The position numbers and the translations under genes were made by a program. Below the pieces are notes generated by a model. The model was not told the DNA's origin and did not search any database. It saw nothing but the letters and a program-made list of their open reading frames with translations. Source: Massilia sp. TS11 (lineage in GTDB: Bacteria > Pseudomonadota > Gammaproteobacteria > Burkholderiales > Burkholderiaceae_D). From it: a DNA stretch of 34,592 bases. Positions 23,656-34,277 of this stretch are shown here, one piece after another (position 1 is the stretch's first letter; each line of letters begins with the position of its first letter). The DNA is taken from the NCBI RefSeq assembly GCF_022012445.1, contig NZ_JAKLTS010000023.1, positions 1 through 34,592 on the forward strand. The letters run 5' to 3'.

Positions 23656-26600
23656 ATGGCTGAGTCGGATATCAAAAACACGTCCACGTCGCGTCGTCGT
23701 CAGCGGCGCCGCAGCGGCAATCTGATGCTGGCGCTCGAACCACGGATCGTGTTCGACGCTGCTGCCGTGGCCGCCATCATCGATGCCGATCACCATGCTG
23801 TCAGCAAGCTGCAGGCCGACGAGGTCGCCGCGCGTGAGGCCGCCGCCAAAGCGGCGCCGCCCGCAGCCAGCCTGGAGCGCGATGCGGGTATCGACAAGCT
23901 CGCCAACCTGGGTGTCGTGCGCGATGTCAGTGGCAGCCACAGTGTCGTGTTCATCGAGAACAACCTGAGCAATGTCCAGGCCCTGATCGCCGCCGTCCCG
24001 AAGGACAGCAGTGTGGTCCTGCTTGACGCCAAGGCCGACGGCATCGCCCAGATCAGCGCCTATCTGGCCAGCCACAGCGGGATCGACACGGTCCACATCG
24101 TCTCGCACGGTCTCGACGGTCAGATTCTGCTCGGCCAGTCGACGCTGAACGCCGAGACGCTCGACAGCTACCGCGACCAGCTGGCGCAATGGAAGGCCGA
24201 ACTGGCGCCGAACGCGCAGATCCTCATCTATGGTTGCGATGTCGCCAAGGACAGCAAGGGCCAGCAGTTCATCGACAGCCTGAGCCAGATCACCGGGGCC
24301 AGCATCGCGGCCTCGACCGACATCACCGGTAGCGCCGACAGCGGTGGCGACTGGGACCTGGAAGCCAGCACCGGCCAGGTCACGGCCAAGGCCCTGGACC
24401 TGAGCGCAGCCGGCTGGACCGGTGACCTGGTCTACACCTACACGTCGAGCGGTGTTCTGTACTTCAACAATAGCTTCCAGCTGTTCACCGGCACCAATAC
24501 CTATTCTGGCTTCACGAGTAACACCAGCACGGCCAGCTCGACGCTGAGCGCATCCTATTTCAATACCGGCGCCTATCTGTTTGCGCCGGACCTGACCGAC
24601 GGCAGCTCCTACTCGGCGGCCACTGGCTACGGCAACAACGTCAGTGGTTCGATCACCTTTACCGGCACCTATACGGACACGGCCGGCACCGTCCACACGG
24701 GCACCTTCACGCTCAAGGGCCAGATCACGGGTAAGGATTCGAGTGGCAGCACGACGATCGCCGCCTATTTCTACACGACGACGAACAGCAATGCCGCCGA
24801 CAACGGCCTCGGCTTTGCGCTGGTCCTGCCGGGCCAGAGCGAAACGGCCAGCGGCGCCTTCCGCGCCAACTCCTCGGGCCTGGGTACGGCGCTCAATACG
24901 ATGCAGCAGGTCGAATTCTCGGCCACCACGGCGATCACCACCGTCAATGATACGGGCAGCGTCAATGCCGGCTCCACGCTGAGCAAAACGGCCGGCACCG
25001 GCATCCTGTCGAACGATACCGACACCAGCTCGGGCGTGACCTTGACGGTGACGGGTGTGCTGGCCGGCACCAGCACCACGCCCTCGGGCAATGTCGGCAC
25101 GGCCATCACCGGCACCTACGGCCACCTGACCGTGTATGCCGATGGCTCCTACAGCTATGTGGCCGATACCACGGCCGCCACGAATCTGACCACGGGCAAC
25201 AGCGGCACCGACACCTTCAGCTATCAGGTGACGGACGGTATCAATGGCGCGAAGACCGGCACGCTGACGATCACCGTCAACGGCACGGCCACCCCATCGG
25301 GCGACACGACGCCGCCGGCCGCGCCCACGCTGAGCCTGAATGCAGCCTCCGACTCGGGCAGCAGCAACAGCGACCGCATCACCAATGTGACGACGCCCAA
25401 TGTGCGCGTCGGTGTGAATGTCGGCAGCGGCGCCACGGCGCCGGTGGCGGGCGATGTGGTCAAGGTGTATTCGGGTGTCACCCAGGTCGGCACGGCCACC
25501 TTGAGCTCGGCCGATATCACGGCCGGCTATGTCGACGTGATCACCACCAGCCTTGGCAGCGACGGCACCAAAACCCTGACGGCCACGCTGACCGACACCT
25601 CGAACAATACGTCCTCGTCCTCGCCGACCCTGAGCTTGACGCTCGACACGACGATCGCCACGCCGACCATCAGCCTGACCACGGACAGCGGCAGCAACAC
25701 CACCGACAAGCTGACCAACAGTGCCGGCATCAGCGTGAGCAGCGCCGCCGGCGACGTCACGCGCAGCTTCAAGGTCGACGGCGGCAGCGCCCTCAGCACC
25801 TATGCGACGCCGAGCAGCGACGGCGTGCACACGGTCGTCGTCACCGACGTCGACACGGCGGGTAACACCGCCACTCAGAGCTTCACCTTCACGCTCGACC
25901 GCACGATCGCCACGCCCAGCATCAGCCTGACCACGGACAGCGGCAGCAACACCACGGACAAGCTGACCAATTCGGCCAGCCTCAGCGTCAGCACGGCCGC
26001 GCTCGATGTGACGCGCACCTTCAGCGTCGACGGCGGCAGCGCGCTCAGCACCTATGCCATGCCGAGCACGGACGGCGCCCACACCGTGGTCGTCACCGAT
26101 GTCGATACGGCCGGCAACACGGCCACCCAGAGCTTCACCTTCACGCTCGACCGCACGATTGCCACGCCCAGCATCAGCCTGACCACGGACAGCGGCAGCA
26201 ACACCACGGACAAGCTGACCAATTCGGCCAGCCTCAGCGTCAGCACGGCCGCGCTCGATGTGACGCGCACCTTCACCGTTGACGGCGGCAGCGCCCTCAG
26301 CACCTATGCCATGCCGAGCACGGATGGCGCCCACACCGTGGTCGTCACGGATGTCGACACGGCCGGCAACACGGCCACCCAGAGCTTCACCTTCACGCTC
26401 GACCGCACGATTGCCACGCCCAGCATCAGCCTGACCACGGACAGCGGCAGCAATACCACGGACAAGCTGACCAATTCGGCCAGCCTCAGCGTCAGCACGG
26501 CCGCGCTCGATGTGACGCGCACCTTCACCGTTGACGGCGGCAGCGCGCTCAGCACCTATGCCACGCCGACGGCCGATGGTGCGCACACAGTGGTCGTCAC

Positions 26601-29600
26601 CGACGTCGACACGGCCGGCAACACCGCCACCCAGAGCTTCACCTTCACGCTCGACCGCACGATTGCCACGCCCAGCATCAGCCTGACCACGGACAGCGGC
26701 AGCAATACCACCGCCAAGCTGACCAATAACGCCGCCATCAGCGTCAGCACGGCTGCGCTCGACGTCACGCACAGCTTCAATGTGGACGGGGCAGGGGCCC
26801 AGAGCACCTATGCCACGCCGACCAGCGATGGCGCCCACACGGTGGTCGTCACCGATGTCGACACGGCCGGCAACACGGCCACCCAGAGCTTCACCTTCAC
26901 GCTCGACCGCACGATCGCCACGCCCAGCATCAGCTTGAGCAGCGACACCGGCACCAGTCCGAGCGACAAGATCACCAGCATCTCCAGCCTCAGCATCAGC
27001 AGCGCGGCGCTGGACGTGACGCGCAGCTTCACGATCAATGGCGGTACGGCCGCCAGCAGCTATGTCGCGCCGACGACGGACGGCACCTACACCGTGGTGG
27101 TGAATGACACCGACACTGCAGGCAACACCGCCTCTGCTGCGATCACGTTCTCGCTCGACAGGACGATCGCCACGCCGAGCGCGGCGCTCAGCTCCGATAC
27201 TGGCAGCAGCCCGAGCGACAAGATCACCAAGAACGGTGGCCTCAGCTTCAGCACGGCCGCGGGCGACGTCACGCGCTCCTACACCGTCGACGGGGTGAGC
27301 AGCAGCAGCTACACGGCGCCGACCGGCGACGGCGTGCACACGGTCGTCATCAGCGACAGCGACACGGCCGGCAATGCCGCCAACGGCAGCATCACCTTCA
27401 CGCTGGACAACACCATCGCCACGCCGACGCTGAGCCTGGTGAACGATACGGGCGCCAGCAGCACCGACCGCGTGACCGCCGATGCCTCGCTGAACTTCAG
27501 CACCACGGCCAGCGACGTCACGCGCAGCTACAGCATCGACGGCAACACGGCCAGCAGCTACACGGCGCCGAGCACGGGCGGCCTGCATACGGTCATCGTC
27601 ACCGACACCGACGTGGCCGGCAACACGGCCAGCGCCACGCTGACTTTCTCGCTGACCACCGCGGTGACGGCCCCGACCGTCAGTCTGGTGACCGACAGCG
27701 GCACCAGCGGGACCGACAAGATCACCAATACCGCCGCGCTCAGCTTCAGCACGGCCGGCGCCGGTCTCACGCGCAGCTACACCGTCAACGGCAACAGTGT
27801 GGCCAGCTATACGGCCCCGAGCACCGACGGCGTCTACACGGTCGTGGTCACCGACACCGATGGCGGCGGCGGCAGCGCCAGCGCGAATATCACCTTCACG
27901 CTCGACACCTCGGTCGCGACCCCGAGCGCCAGCCTGGTCTCGGATACGGGCGCCAACACCACCGACAAGCTCAGCAAATCGGGTGCGCTCAACTTCAGCA
28001 CCGCCAGCGAAACCGTCACCCGCAGCTACAGCACGAATAGCGGCAGCGCCGCCTTCAGCTACACGGCGCCGACGGCCGATGGCGTCTACACGGTGGCCAT
28101 TACGGATACCGATGTGGCCGGCAACAGCAGCACCGGCAACATCACCTTCACGATCGACAACACGATCAGCACCCCGACCGTGGCGCTGACCAACGATACC
28201 GGCACCAGCACCAGCGACCGCATCACCAAGGACGGCGCGCTGAGCTTCAACACGCCGGATTCGGATGCCACGCGCCGCTATGTGGTCGACGGCGGCAGCA
28301 GCGCCGGCAGCTACACGGCGCCGAGCGCGGACGGCATGCACACGGTGGTCGTGACCGATACCGACAATGCGGGCAATACGGCCAGCGCGAGCATCACCTT
28401 CTCGCTCGACAACACCATTGCCACGCCCAGCCTCAGCCTGGTCAATGACACCGGCGCCAGCAGCACCGACCGCGTCACCACCGATGCCTCGCTGAGCTTC
28501 AGCACGGCGGCGGGCGACGTCACGCGCAGTATCGCCGTCGATGGCGGCACGGGCGCGGCCAGCTACACGGCGCCGGGCACGGTCGGCATGCACACCGTGG
28601 TCGTCACCGATACCGACGTGGCCGGCAACACGGCCACGGCCAGCTACAGCTTCTCGCTGGTGGCGGCCGGCAGCACCCCGACCATCGCCCTGAGCACCGA
28701 TAGCGGCAGCAGCAACAGCGACCGCATCACCAAGGACCCGAGCCTGAGCGTCAGCACCTTGCCGGGCGGCTCTACGCGCAGCTACAGCATCAATGGCGGC
28801 GCCGGCAGCGCCAGCTACACGGCGCCGAGCACCGATGGCGTCTACACGGTGGTCGTCACCGACACCGATGCCGGCGGCACCAGCCGCTCGAGCACCCTGG
28901 TGTTCACGCTCGACACTACGATTGCCAGCCCGAGCATTGCGCTGACCACCGACAGCGGCAGCAGCCCGAGCGACCGGATCAGCAATCAGGCCGGCCTCAG
29001 CCTCAGCACGCCGGCCGCCGACGTGACGCGCAGCATCAGTGTCGATGGCGGCGCGGGCGCGGCCAGCTACACGGCCCCGACCACGGACGGCCTGCACACG
29101 GTGGTCGTCACCGATGTCGACACGGCCGGCAATACGGCCGTCACCAGCTACACCTTCTCGCTCGACACCACGATTGCCACGCCTTCGATCGCCCTGGTGC
29201 TCGACAGCGGCAGCAATACGAGCGACAAGCTCACCTCCGACGCGCGCATCAGCGTCAGCAGCCCGGCCGGCGACGTCACGCGCCGCTTCAGCGTCGATGG
29301 CGGCACGGCCGCGGCCAGCTACACGGCCCCGACCACCGATGGCGTGCACACGGTCGTCGTCACCGATGTCGACACGGCCGGCAATACGGCCACCAGCAGC
29401 TTCACCTTCACCCTCGACACCACGATCGCGACGCCGAGCATCGCGCTGACCAATGACTCCGGCAGCAACAGCAGCGACCGCCTGACGAATGACGCGCGCC
29501 TGAGCATCAGCACGGCCGCCAGCGACGTCACGCGCACCTACACGGTCGACGGCGGCACGGCCAGCAGCAGCTACACGGCCCCGACCGGGGACGGCGTGCA

Positions 29601-32600
29601 CACGGTGGTCGTCAGCGACACCGATACGGCCGGCAATGCCGCCAGCAGCAGCTTCGTCTTCACGCTCGACCGCACGGTGGCCACGCCGAGCGCCGCCCTG
29701 ATCAATGACTCGGGCAGCAGCAATAGCGACCGCCTCAGCAATGACGCGCGCCTGAGCTTCAGCACGGCGGCCGGCGACGTCACGCGCACCTACAGCGTCG
29801 ATGGCGGCCTGGCCAGCAGCAGCTACACGGCGCCCAGCGGCGATGGCGTGCACACCGTGGTCATCACCGACACCGACACGGCCGGCAACGTGGCCTCGGG
29901 CAGCTATACGTTCACGCTCGACCGCACGATCGCTACCCCGGCGCTGAGCCTGAGCACCGACAGCGGCAGCAGCACCAGCGACGCGATCACCAACCAGGTG
30001 GGCCTGAGCGTCAGCACGGCCGCGCCGGACGTGACGCGCCGCTTCATCATCAATGGCGGCACCCCGGCGGCCAGCTATGTGGCGCCGGGCACGGACGGCG
30101 TCTACACGGTGGTCGTCAGCGACACCGACACGGCCGGCAACACGGCCAGCGCCAGCCTGGTCTTCACGCGCGACACCACGATCGCCACGCCGACCGTGAG
30201 CCTGGTGGTCGACAGCGGCAGCAGCAATACCGACCGCATCACCAATGACGCGCGCCTGAACATCAGCAGCGCGGCCGGCGATGTGCGCCGCACCGTCAGC
30301 GTCGACGGCGTGGCGGCGTCCAGCTATGTGGCGCCCTCGGCCAATGGCATGCACACGGTAGTCGTCAGCGATGTCGACACGGCCGGTAACTCGGTCAGCA
30401 CCAGCTTCACCTTCAGCCTGGCCAGCGCCGCGGCCGGTCCCAGCCTGGCGCTGACGGTCGATTCCGGCAGCAGCCAGAGCGACCGCATCACCAACCAGGC
30501 TGGCATCACGGTCAACGCGCTGCCCAGCGGCAGCACGCGCAGCTATAGCGTCGATGGCGGCCCGGCGTCGGGCGCCTACACGGCCCCGACCGTCGATGGC
30601 GTGCACACGGTGGTCGTCACCGATACCGACCTGGCCGGCAACAGCGCCAGCGCCAGCCTGGTGTTCACGCTCGACCGCACGGTGGCCGCGCCCAACCTCG
30701 GCCTGGCCAATGACACGGGCCGCAGCGGCAGCGACAAGCTGACGCGCGATCCTTCGCTCAGCATCGGCAGCGCCGCCGAAACCGTTACCCGCAGCGTGCG
30801 CGTCGATGGCGGCACCGACAGCGCCAACTATGTGGCCCCGGGCGCCGATGGCGTGCACACGGTGGTCGTGACCGATACCGACGTGGCCGGCAACTCGGCC
30901 AGCAGCAGTCTGGTGTTCACCCTGGACCGCAGCCTGGCCACCCCGCAGATCGGCCTGGTCAATGACACCGGCAGCTCGAACAGCGACCGCGTCACCAGCG
31001 ATGGCCGCCTGGCCGTCTCGAGCCAAGCCGCCGACGTCACGCGCAGCTACATCGTCGATGGCGTCAGCATGCCGCTGCTGCAGGCGCCGAGTACCGATGG
31101 CCCGCACACGGTGATCGTGATCGACGAGGATGCGGCCGGCAACCGCGCGTCGGCTACGCTCGACTACACGCTGGTGCGCACCATCGCCGGCCCGACCGTC
31201 AGCCTGGTGACCGACAGCGGCAGCAGCAACAGCGACCGCATCACCAACCAGAGCGCGTTGAATATCAGCCCGGCCGCGCCCGGCGTCACGCGCACTATCA
31301 GCATCGACGGCCTGCCTGGCAGCACGCCGCGCGCCGATGGCGTGCACACGGTGGTGGTCAGCGACACGGATGCCGCCGGCAACCTGGCCAGCACCCAGTT
31401 CGTGTATTCCTACGACACCACGATTGCCACCCCGTCCGTGGCCCTGGTGAATGACACGGGCAGCAGCAATAGCGACCGCATCACCAAGGACCCGGCCGTG
31501 GCCATCAGCGCTGCCGCTGCCGACGTGACGCGCCGCGTGCTGGTCGATGGCGTCGATGTCGGCAGCAGCTACGTGGCCCCGGCCAGCGACGGCCAGCACA
31601 CGGTGGTCGTCAACGATGTCGACGTGGCCGGCAATACGGCTAGCAGCAGCTACGCCTTCGAACTGCGGCGTGGTCTGAACGCCCCAAGCGTGGTGCTGAC
31701 CGTCGACAGCGGCAGCAGCAATAGCGACCGCATCACCAATAACGGCAATGTCACCGTCAGCCCGCCGGGCAATGGCGTGACGCGCCGCTACGAACTGAAC
31801 GGCGACAGCAGCAACGCCTACACGGCCCCGACCAAGGACGGCGTCTACACCCTGAAGGTGGTCGATACCGATGCGGCCGGCAATGCAATGACCAGCACCC
31901 TGGTGTTCACGCTCGACACGACGATCGCCACCCCGACCGCCGTGCTGGTGAACGACACCGGCGCCAGCGCCACCGACAAGCTGACCAATGACCCGGCCGT
32001 GGCGATCAGCCCGGCGGCGCCCGATGTCACGCGCACGGTGACCGTCGATGGCGTCAAGGCAGCCGGCTATGTGGCCCCGAGCGCCGACGGCGTGCACACG
32101 GTGCTGGTGGAAGACGTCGACGCGGCTGGCAACAAGGCGAGCGCGACCCTGGTCTTCACGCTGGACAAGACCATCGCCACCCCGGCCATCGCCCTGGTGG
32201 TCGACAGCGGCAGCAGCAATAGCGACCGCATCACCAATAATCCGGCCCTGTCGATCAGTGCGCCGGCCGCCGATGTCACGCGTTCGATCATCGTCGATGG
32301 CGTGAATGTGGGCAGCAGCTACGTGCCGCCGAGCACCGACGGCGTGCACACGGTGGTCGTCAATGATGTCGATGCCGCCGGCAACAAGGCCAGCGCCAGC
32401 TACAGCTTCACGCTGCTGGCCAAGCAGGCCGCGCCGGCCGTGAATCTGAGCAATGATTCGGGCGGCAATACGGGCGACAAGGTCACCAATGACGCCAGCC
32501 TGAACGTCAGCCCGGCCCCGGCCGGCAGCACGCGCAGCTATATCGTCGATGGCGGCAGCCCGAACGCCAATTACGTGGCGCCGACCGCCGATGGCGTGCA

Positions 32601-34230
32601 CACGGTGAAAGTGGTCGATGTGGATGCCGCCGGCAACCGCGTCGAAACGACGATCACCTTCACGCTCGACCGCACGCCGCCGCAGCTGGCCCTGACCGGC
32701 CCGGCCCCGGGCAGCACGATCGGAATCAACACCACGCTGGGCGGGACCGCCACCGACAACCTGTCGGGCATCAGCGAGCTGACCGTGACCTTGACCAATG
32801 GCACCCAGACCCTGCGCTTCGTGGTGCCTGTGGTGAATGGCGCCTGGAGCCTGGATGTGGCCAATCTGGCCGAGGGCAACTGGGCGGTCAGCCTGTCCGG
32901 CACCGACAAGGCCGGCAATAGCACGACCACGCCGGCCGGCACGCTGACGGTGTTTGTGCCGCGTCCGGTGGAACCGCCGGTCCCGGCTCCGGTGCCGGCA
33001 CCCGCTCCGGTACCGGCCCCGGCACCCGCCCCGGCACCTGAGGCCCCGGCGCCGGCACCCGCGCCGGCCCCGGCGCCGGTGCTGCCGCAGATTACGAATC
33101 CGCCCGAGAACCTGGTGGTCACGCCGGTGCCGGTGGCCAGCTCGCCGCTGGTCTCGGTCAGCAGTGGCGATGCCGGTATCAGCGCTGGCGAGGCCAAGCT
33201 GCTCGTCTCGAATCCGCCGCAGAATGCCGTGGCCGAAATGGGCAAGCAGACCGAGGTGCAACTGCCGTCGGGCGTGTTCAAGAATACCGATCCGGGCGCC
33301 AAGGTCCAGGTCGAGGCCACCCAGGCCGATGGCCAGCCGCTGCCGAACTGGCTCAAGTTCGACCCGGCCACCGGCAAGTTCACCGGCACCCCGCCGGTCG
33401 GCAGCAATGGCGCGGTCGACATCAAGCTGGTCGCGCGTGACGATTCGGGCAATACCGCGGCCGCGCAGTTCCAGATCCTGCTGTCGAATACGAGCAAGGG
33501 CGAGAACAATAGCAACGGCAACGCGGCCCCGGCCCCGGCACCGGCGGCGGCCCCGGCTCCCGCCCCGGCTGCGACTCCGGTGGCGGCAGCGGCCACGGCG
33601 CCGGTCAGCGATGGCCAGGCCAGCGAACGTGCCGGCAACGCCGCCGGCCAGGGCGAGGCCGCGCGCAGCACCGGCCGCAGCAGCGCACTGGTGCAGGTGG
33701 TGCCGCCCAGCGCCGCGCCGGCTGGGGCGGTGCTGTTCGCGGCCGATCAGCCGCCGGCATCGGAAATCCAGTCGGGCAAGGAGATCCAGTACCAGCTGCC
33801 GAGCGGTGTGTTCCGTCACACCGATCCGGCGGCGCAGACCAGTACTTCCGCCATGCTCAACGATGGCCAGCCGCTGCCGAACTGGCTGCGCTTTGATCCG
33901 ACCACCGGCAAGTTCAGCGGCATGGCGCCGTTGGGCGTGAGCGGCACGCTCGAGATCAAAGTCATCGCACGCGACTCGCTCGGGCGCGAAGCTTTCGTCG
34001 TCATCAAGATGCGCGTGAGCGAAGCGGCCGAGAAGGACGTCAAACCGGCCGTGGGCAAGGGTGCGCGCGCCGAGCTCGGCGTGGACAAGGACAAGCCGGC
34101 GGTGGGCAAGGCCTCGCTGTCGGCCCAGCTGGCCAAGTTTGGTCACAAGGCCGCTCAGGGGGAGAAGGCAAGCCTGCTGGGTTCGATTGAAAAACTGCCG
34201 GCCAAGCCGGCGGGGCGCAAGGCCGCCTGA
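23656..34230 (+). CDS. giant DUF4347 / Ig-like repeat surface or secreted protein (3,524 aa), probable type I secretion substrate
   Basis: An Arg-rich N-terminus leads into a LEPR-type motif (LALEPRIVFDAA, residues 25-36), with no classical signal peptide. A DUF4347 domain (about 97-245) contains HIVSHG with H151 and LIYGCDVA with C194. A beta-rich region follows, then a VCBS/cadherin-like stretch (about 430-546) and a Big-type Ig domain (about 547-665). Then come 28 tandem Ig-like repeats of about 84 residues (666-3006) and one divergent Ig-like domain. After these, a Pro/Ala linker (about 3103-3144) leads to a He_PIG domain (about 3184-3279), a second Pro/Ala linker and a second He_PIG domain (about 3361-3456). 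The He_PIG domains carry LPNWLKFDPATGKFTG and LPNWLRFDPTTGKFSG. The tail is Lys/Ala-rich. The architecture fits a large adhesin or biofilm protein. A TolC-family gene 47 bases downstream suggests type I export. There are no RTX repeats. The frame contains no TTA, CTA or TCA codon. Confidence 0.9.
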   Translation: MAESDIKNTSTSRRRQRRRSGNLMLALEPRIVFDAAAVAAIIDADHHAVSKLQADEVAAREAAAKAAPPAASLERDAGIDKLANLGVVRDVSGSHSVVFIENNLSNVQALIAAVPKDSSVVLLDAKADGIAQISAYLASHSGIDTVHIVSHGLDGQILLGQSTLNAETLDSYRDQLAQWKAELAPNAQILIYGCDVAKDSKGQQFIDSLSQITGASIAASTDITGSADSGGDWDLEASTGQVTAKALDLSAAGWTGDLVYTYTSSGVLYFNNSFQLFTGTNTYSGFTSNTSTASSTLSASYFNTGAYLFAPDLTDGSSYSAATGYGNNVSGSITFTGTYTDTAGTVHTGTFTLKGQITGKDSSGSTTIAAYFYTTTNSNAADNGLGFALVLPGQSETASGAFRANSSGLGTALNTMQQVEFSATTAITTVNDTGSVNAGSTLSKTAGTGILSNDTDTSSGVTLTVTGVLAGTSTTPSGNVGTAITGTYGHLTVYADGSYSYVADTTAATNLTTGNSGTDTFSYQVTDGINGAKTGTLTITVNGTATPSGDTTPPAAPTLSLNAASDSGSSNSDRITNVTTPNVRVGVNVGSGATAPVAGDVVKVYSGVTQVGTATLSSADITAGYVDVITTSLGSDGTKTLTATLTDTSNNTSSSSPTLSLTLDTTIATPTISLTTDSGSNTTDKLTNSAGISVSSAAGDVTRSFKVDGGSALSTYATPSSDGVHTVVVTDVDTAGNTATQSFTFTLDRTIATPSISLTTDSGSNTTDKLTNSASLSVSTAALDVTRTFSVDGGSALSTYAMPSTDGAHTVVVTDVDTAGNTATQSFTFTLDRTIATPSISLTTDSGSNTTDKLTNSASLSVSTAALDVTRTFTVDGGSALSTYAMPSTDGAHTVVVTDVDTAGNTATQSFTFTLDRTIATPSISLTTDSGSNTTDKLTNSASLSVSTAALDVTRTFTVDGGSALSTYATPTADGAHTVVVTDVDTAGNTATQSFTFTLDRTIATPSISLTTDSGSNTTAKLTNNAAISVSTAALDVTHSFNVDGAGAQSTYATPTSDGAHTVVVTDVDTAGNTATQSFTFTLDRTIATPSISLSSDTGTSPSDKITSISSLSISSAALDVTRSFTINGGTAASSYVAPTTDGTYTVVVNDTDTAGNTASAAITFSLDRTIATPSAALSSDTGSSPSDKITKNGGLSFSTAAGDVTRSYTVDGVSSSSYTAPTGDGVHTVVISDSDTAGNAANGSITFTLDNTIATPTLSLVNDTGASSTDRVTADASLNFSTTASDVTRSYSIDGNTASSYTAPSTGGLHTVIVTDTDVAGNTASATLTFSLTTAVTAPTVSLVTDSGTSGTDKITNTAALSFSTAGAGLTRSYTVNGNSVASYTAPSTDGVYTVVVTDTDGGGGSASANITFTLDTSVATPSASLVSDTGANTTDKLSKSGALNFSTASETVTRSYSTNSGSAAFSYTAPTADGVYTVAITDTDVAGNSSTGNITFTIDNTISTPTVALTNDTGTSTSDRITKDGALSFNTPDSDATRRYVVDGGSSAGSYTAPSADGMHTVVVTDTDNAGNTASASITFSLDNTIATPSLSLVNDTGASSTDRVTTDASLSFSTAAGDVTRSIAVDGGTGAASYTAPGTVGMHTVVVTDTDVAGNTATASYSFSLVAAGSTPTIALSTDSGSSNSDRITKDPSLSVSTLPGGSTRSYSINGGAGSASYTAPSTDGVYTVVVTDTDAGGTSRSSTLVFTLDTTIASPSIALTTDSGSSPSDRISNQAGLSLSTPAADVTRSISVDGGAGAASYTAPTTDGLHTVVVTDVDTAGNTAVTSYTFSLDTTIATPSIALVLDSGSNTSDKLTSDARISVSSPAGDVTRRFSVDGGTAAASYTAPTTDGVHTVVVTDVDTAGNTATSSFTFTLDTTIATPSIALTNDSGSNSSDRLTNDARLSISTAASDVTRTYTVDGGTASSSYTAPTGDGVHTVVVSDTDTAGNAASSSFVFTLDRTVATPSAALINDSGSSNSDRLSNDARLSFSTAAGDVTRTYSVDGGLASSSYTAPSGDGVHTVVITDTDTAGNVASGSYTFTLDRTIATPALSLSTDSGSSTSDAITNQVGLSVSTAAPDVTRRFIINGGTPAASYVAPGTDGVYTVVVSDTDTAGNTASASLVFTRDTTIATPTVSLVVDSGSSNTDRITNDARLNISSAAGDVRRTVSVDGVAASSYVAPSANGMHTVVVSDVDTAGNSVSTSFTFSLASAAAGPSLALTVDSGSSQSDRITNQAGITVNALPSGSTRSYSVDGGPASGAYTAPTVDGVHTVVVTDTDLAGNSASASLVFTLDRTVAAPNLGLANDTGRSGSDKLTRDPSLSIGSAAETVTRSVRVDGGTDSANYVAPGADGVHTVVVTDTDVAGNSASSSLVFTLDRSLATPQIGLVNDTGSSNSDRVTSDGRLAVSSQAADVTRSYIVDGVSMPLLQAPSTDGPHTVIVIDEDAAGNRASATLDYTLVRTIAGPTVSLVTDSGSSNSDRITNQSALNISPAAPGVTRTISIDGLPGSTPRADGVHTVVVSDTDAAGNLASTQFVYSYDTTIATPSVALVNDTGSSNSDRITKDPAVAISAAAADVTRRVLVDGVDVGSSYVAPASDGQHTVVVNDVDVAGNTASSSYAFELRRGLNAPSVVLTVDSGSSNSDRITNNGNVTVSPPGNGVTRRYELNGDSSNAYTAPTKDGVYTLKVVDTDAAGNAMTSTLVFTLDTTIATPTAVLVNDTGASATDKLTNDPAVAISPAAPDVTRTVTVDGVKAAGYVAPSADGVHTVLVEDVDAAGNKASATLVFTLDKTIATPAIALVVDSGSSNSDRITNNPALSISAPAADVTRSIIVDGVNVGSSYVPPSTDGVHTVVVNDVDAAGNKASASYSFTLLAKQAAPAVNLSNDSGGNTGDKVTNDASLNVSPAPAGSTRSYIVDGGSPNANYVAPTADGVHTVKVVDVDAAGNRVETTITFTLDRTPPQLALTGPAPGSTIGINTTLGGTATDNLSGISELTVTLTNGTQTLRFVVPVVNGAWSLDVANLAEGNWAVSLSGTDKAGNSTTTPAGTLTVFVPRPVEPPVPAPVPAPAPVPAPAPAPAPEAPAPAPAPAPAPVLPQITNPPENLVVTPVPVASSPLVSVSSGDAGISAGEAKLLVSNPPQNAVAEMGKQTEVQLPSGVFKNTDPGAKVQVEATQADGQPLPNWLKFDPATGKFTGTPPVGSNGAVDIKLVARDDSGNTAAAQFQILLSNTSKGENNSNGNAAPAPAPAAAPAPAPAATPVAAAATAPVSDGQASERAGNAAGQGEAARSTGRSSALVQVVPPSAAPAGAVLFAADQPPASEIQSGKEIQYQLPSGVFRHTDPAAQTSTSAMLNDGQPLPNWLRFDPTTGKFSGMAPLGVSGTLEIKVIARDSLGREAFVVIKMRVSEAAEKDVKPAVGKGARAELGVDKDKPAVGKASLSAQLAKFGHKAAQGEKASLLGSIEKLPAKPAGRKAA
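25651..32673 (+). repeat. 28 tandem 252-bp (84-residue) Ig-like repeats
   Basis: Units start at 25651, 25903, 26155, 26407, 26659, 26911 and 27163, spaced exactly 252 bases, and continue with units of 80-84 residues to 32673. The consensus runs TIATPSISL, a TDSGSS-type patch, D-K/R-ITN, then DVTR, VDGG, YTAP, DGVHTVVVTDTDTAGN and FTFTLD. Units 2, 3 and 4 (25903-26658) are almost identical at the DNA level, and unit 5 differs slightly. Later units diverge steadily, and some lose one to four residues (for example unit 23). This pattern fits recent duplication near the 5' end of an older array. Confidence 0.95.
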
Positions 34231-34277
34231 GCGCCTTGTCGATGGGATGAAACGACATGCTTTTAACGGGAGATAAA

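Noticed and set aside
25651..32673. Regular 252-bp repeats considered as a CRISPR-like or mobile repeat array
   Set aside because: The units are continuous coding sequence in one frame with Ig-like protein conservation. There are no spacers.
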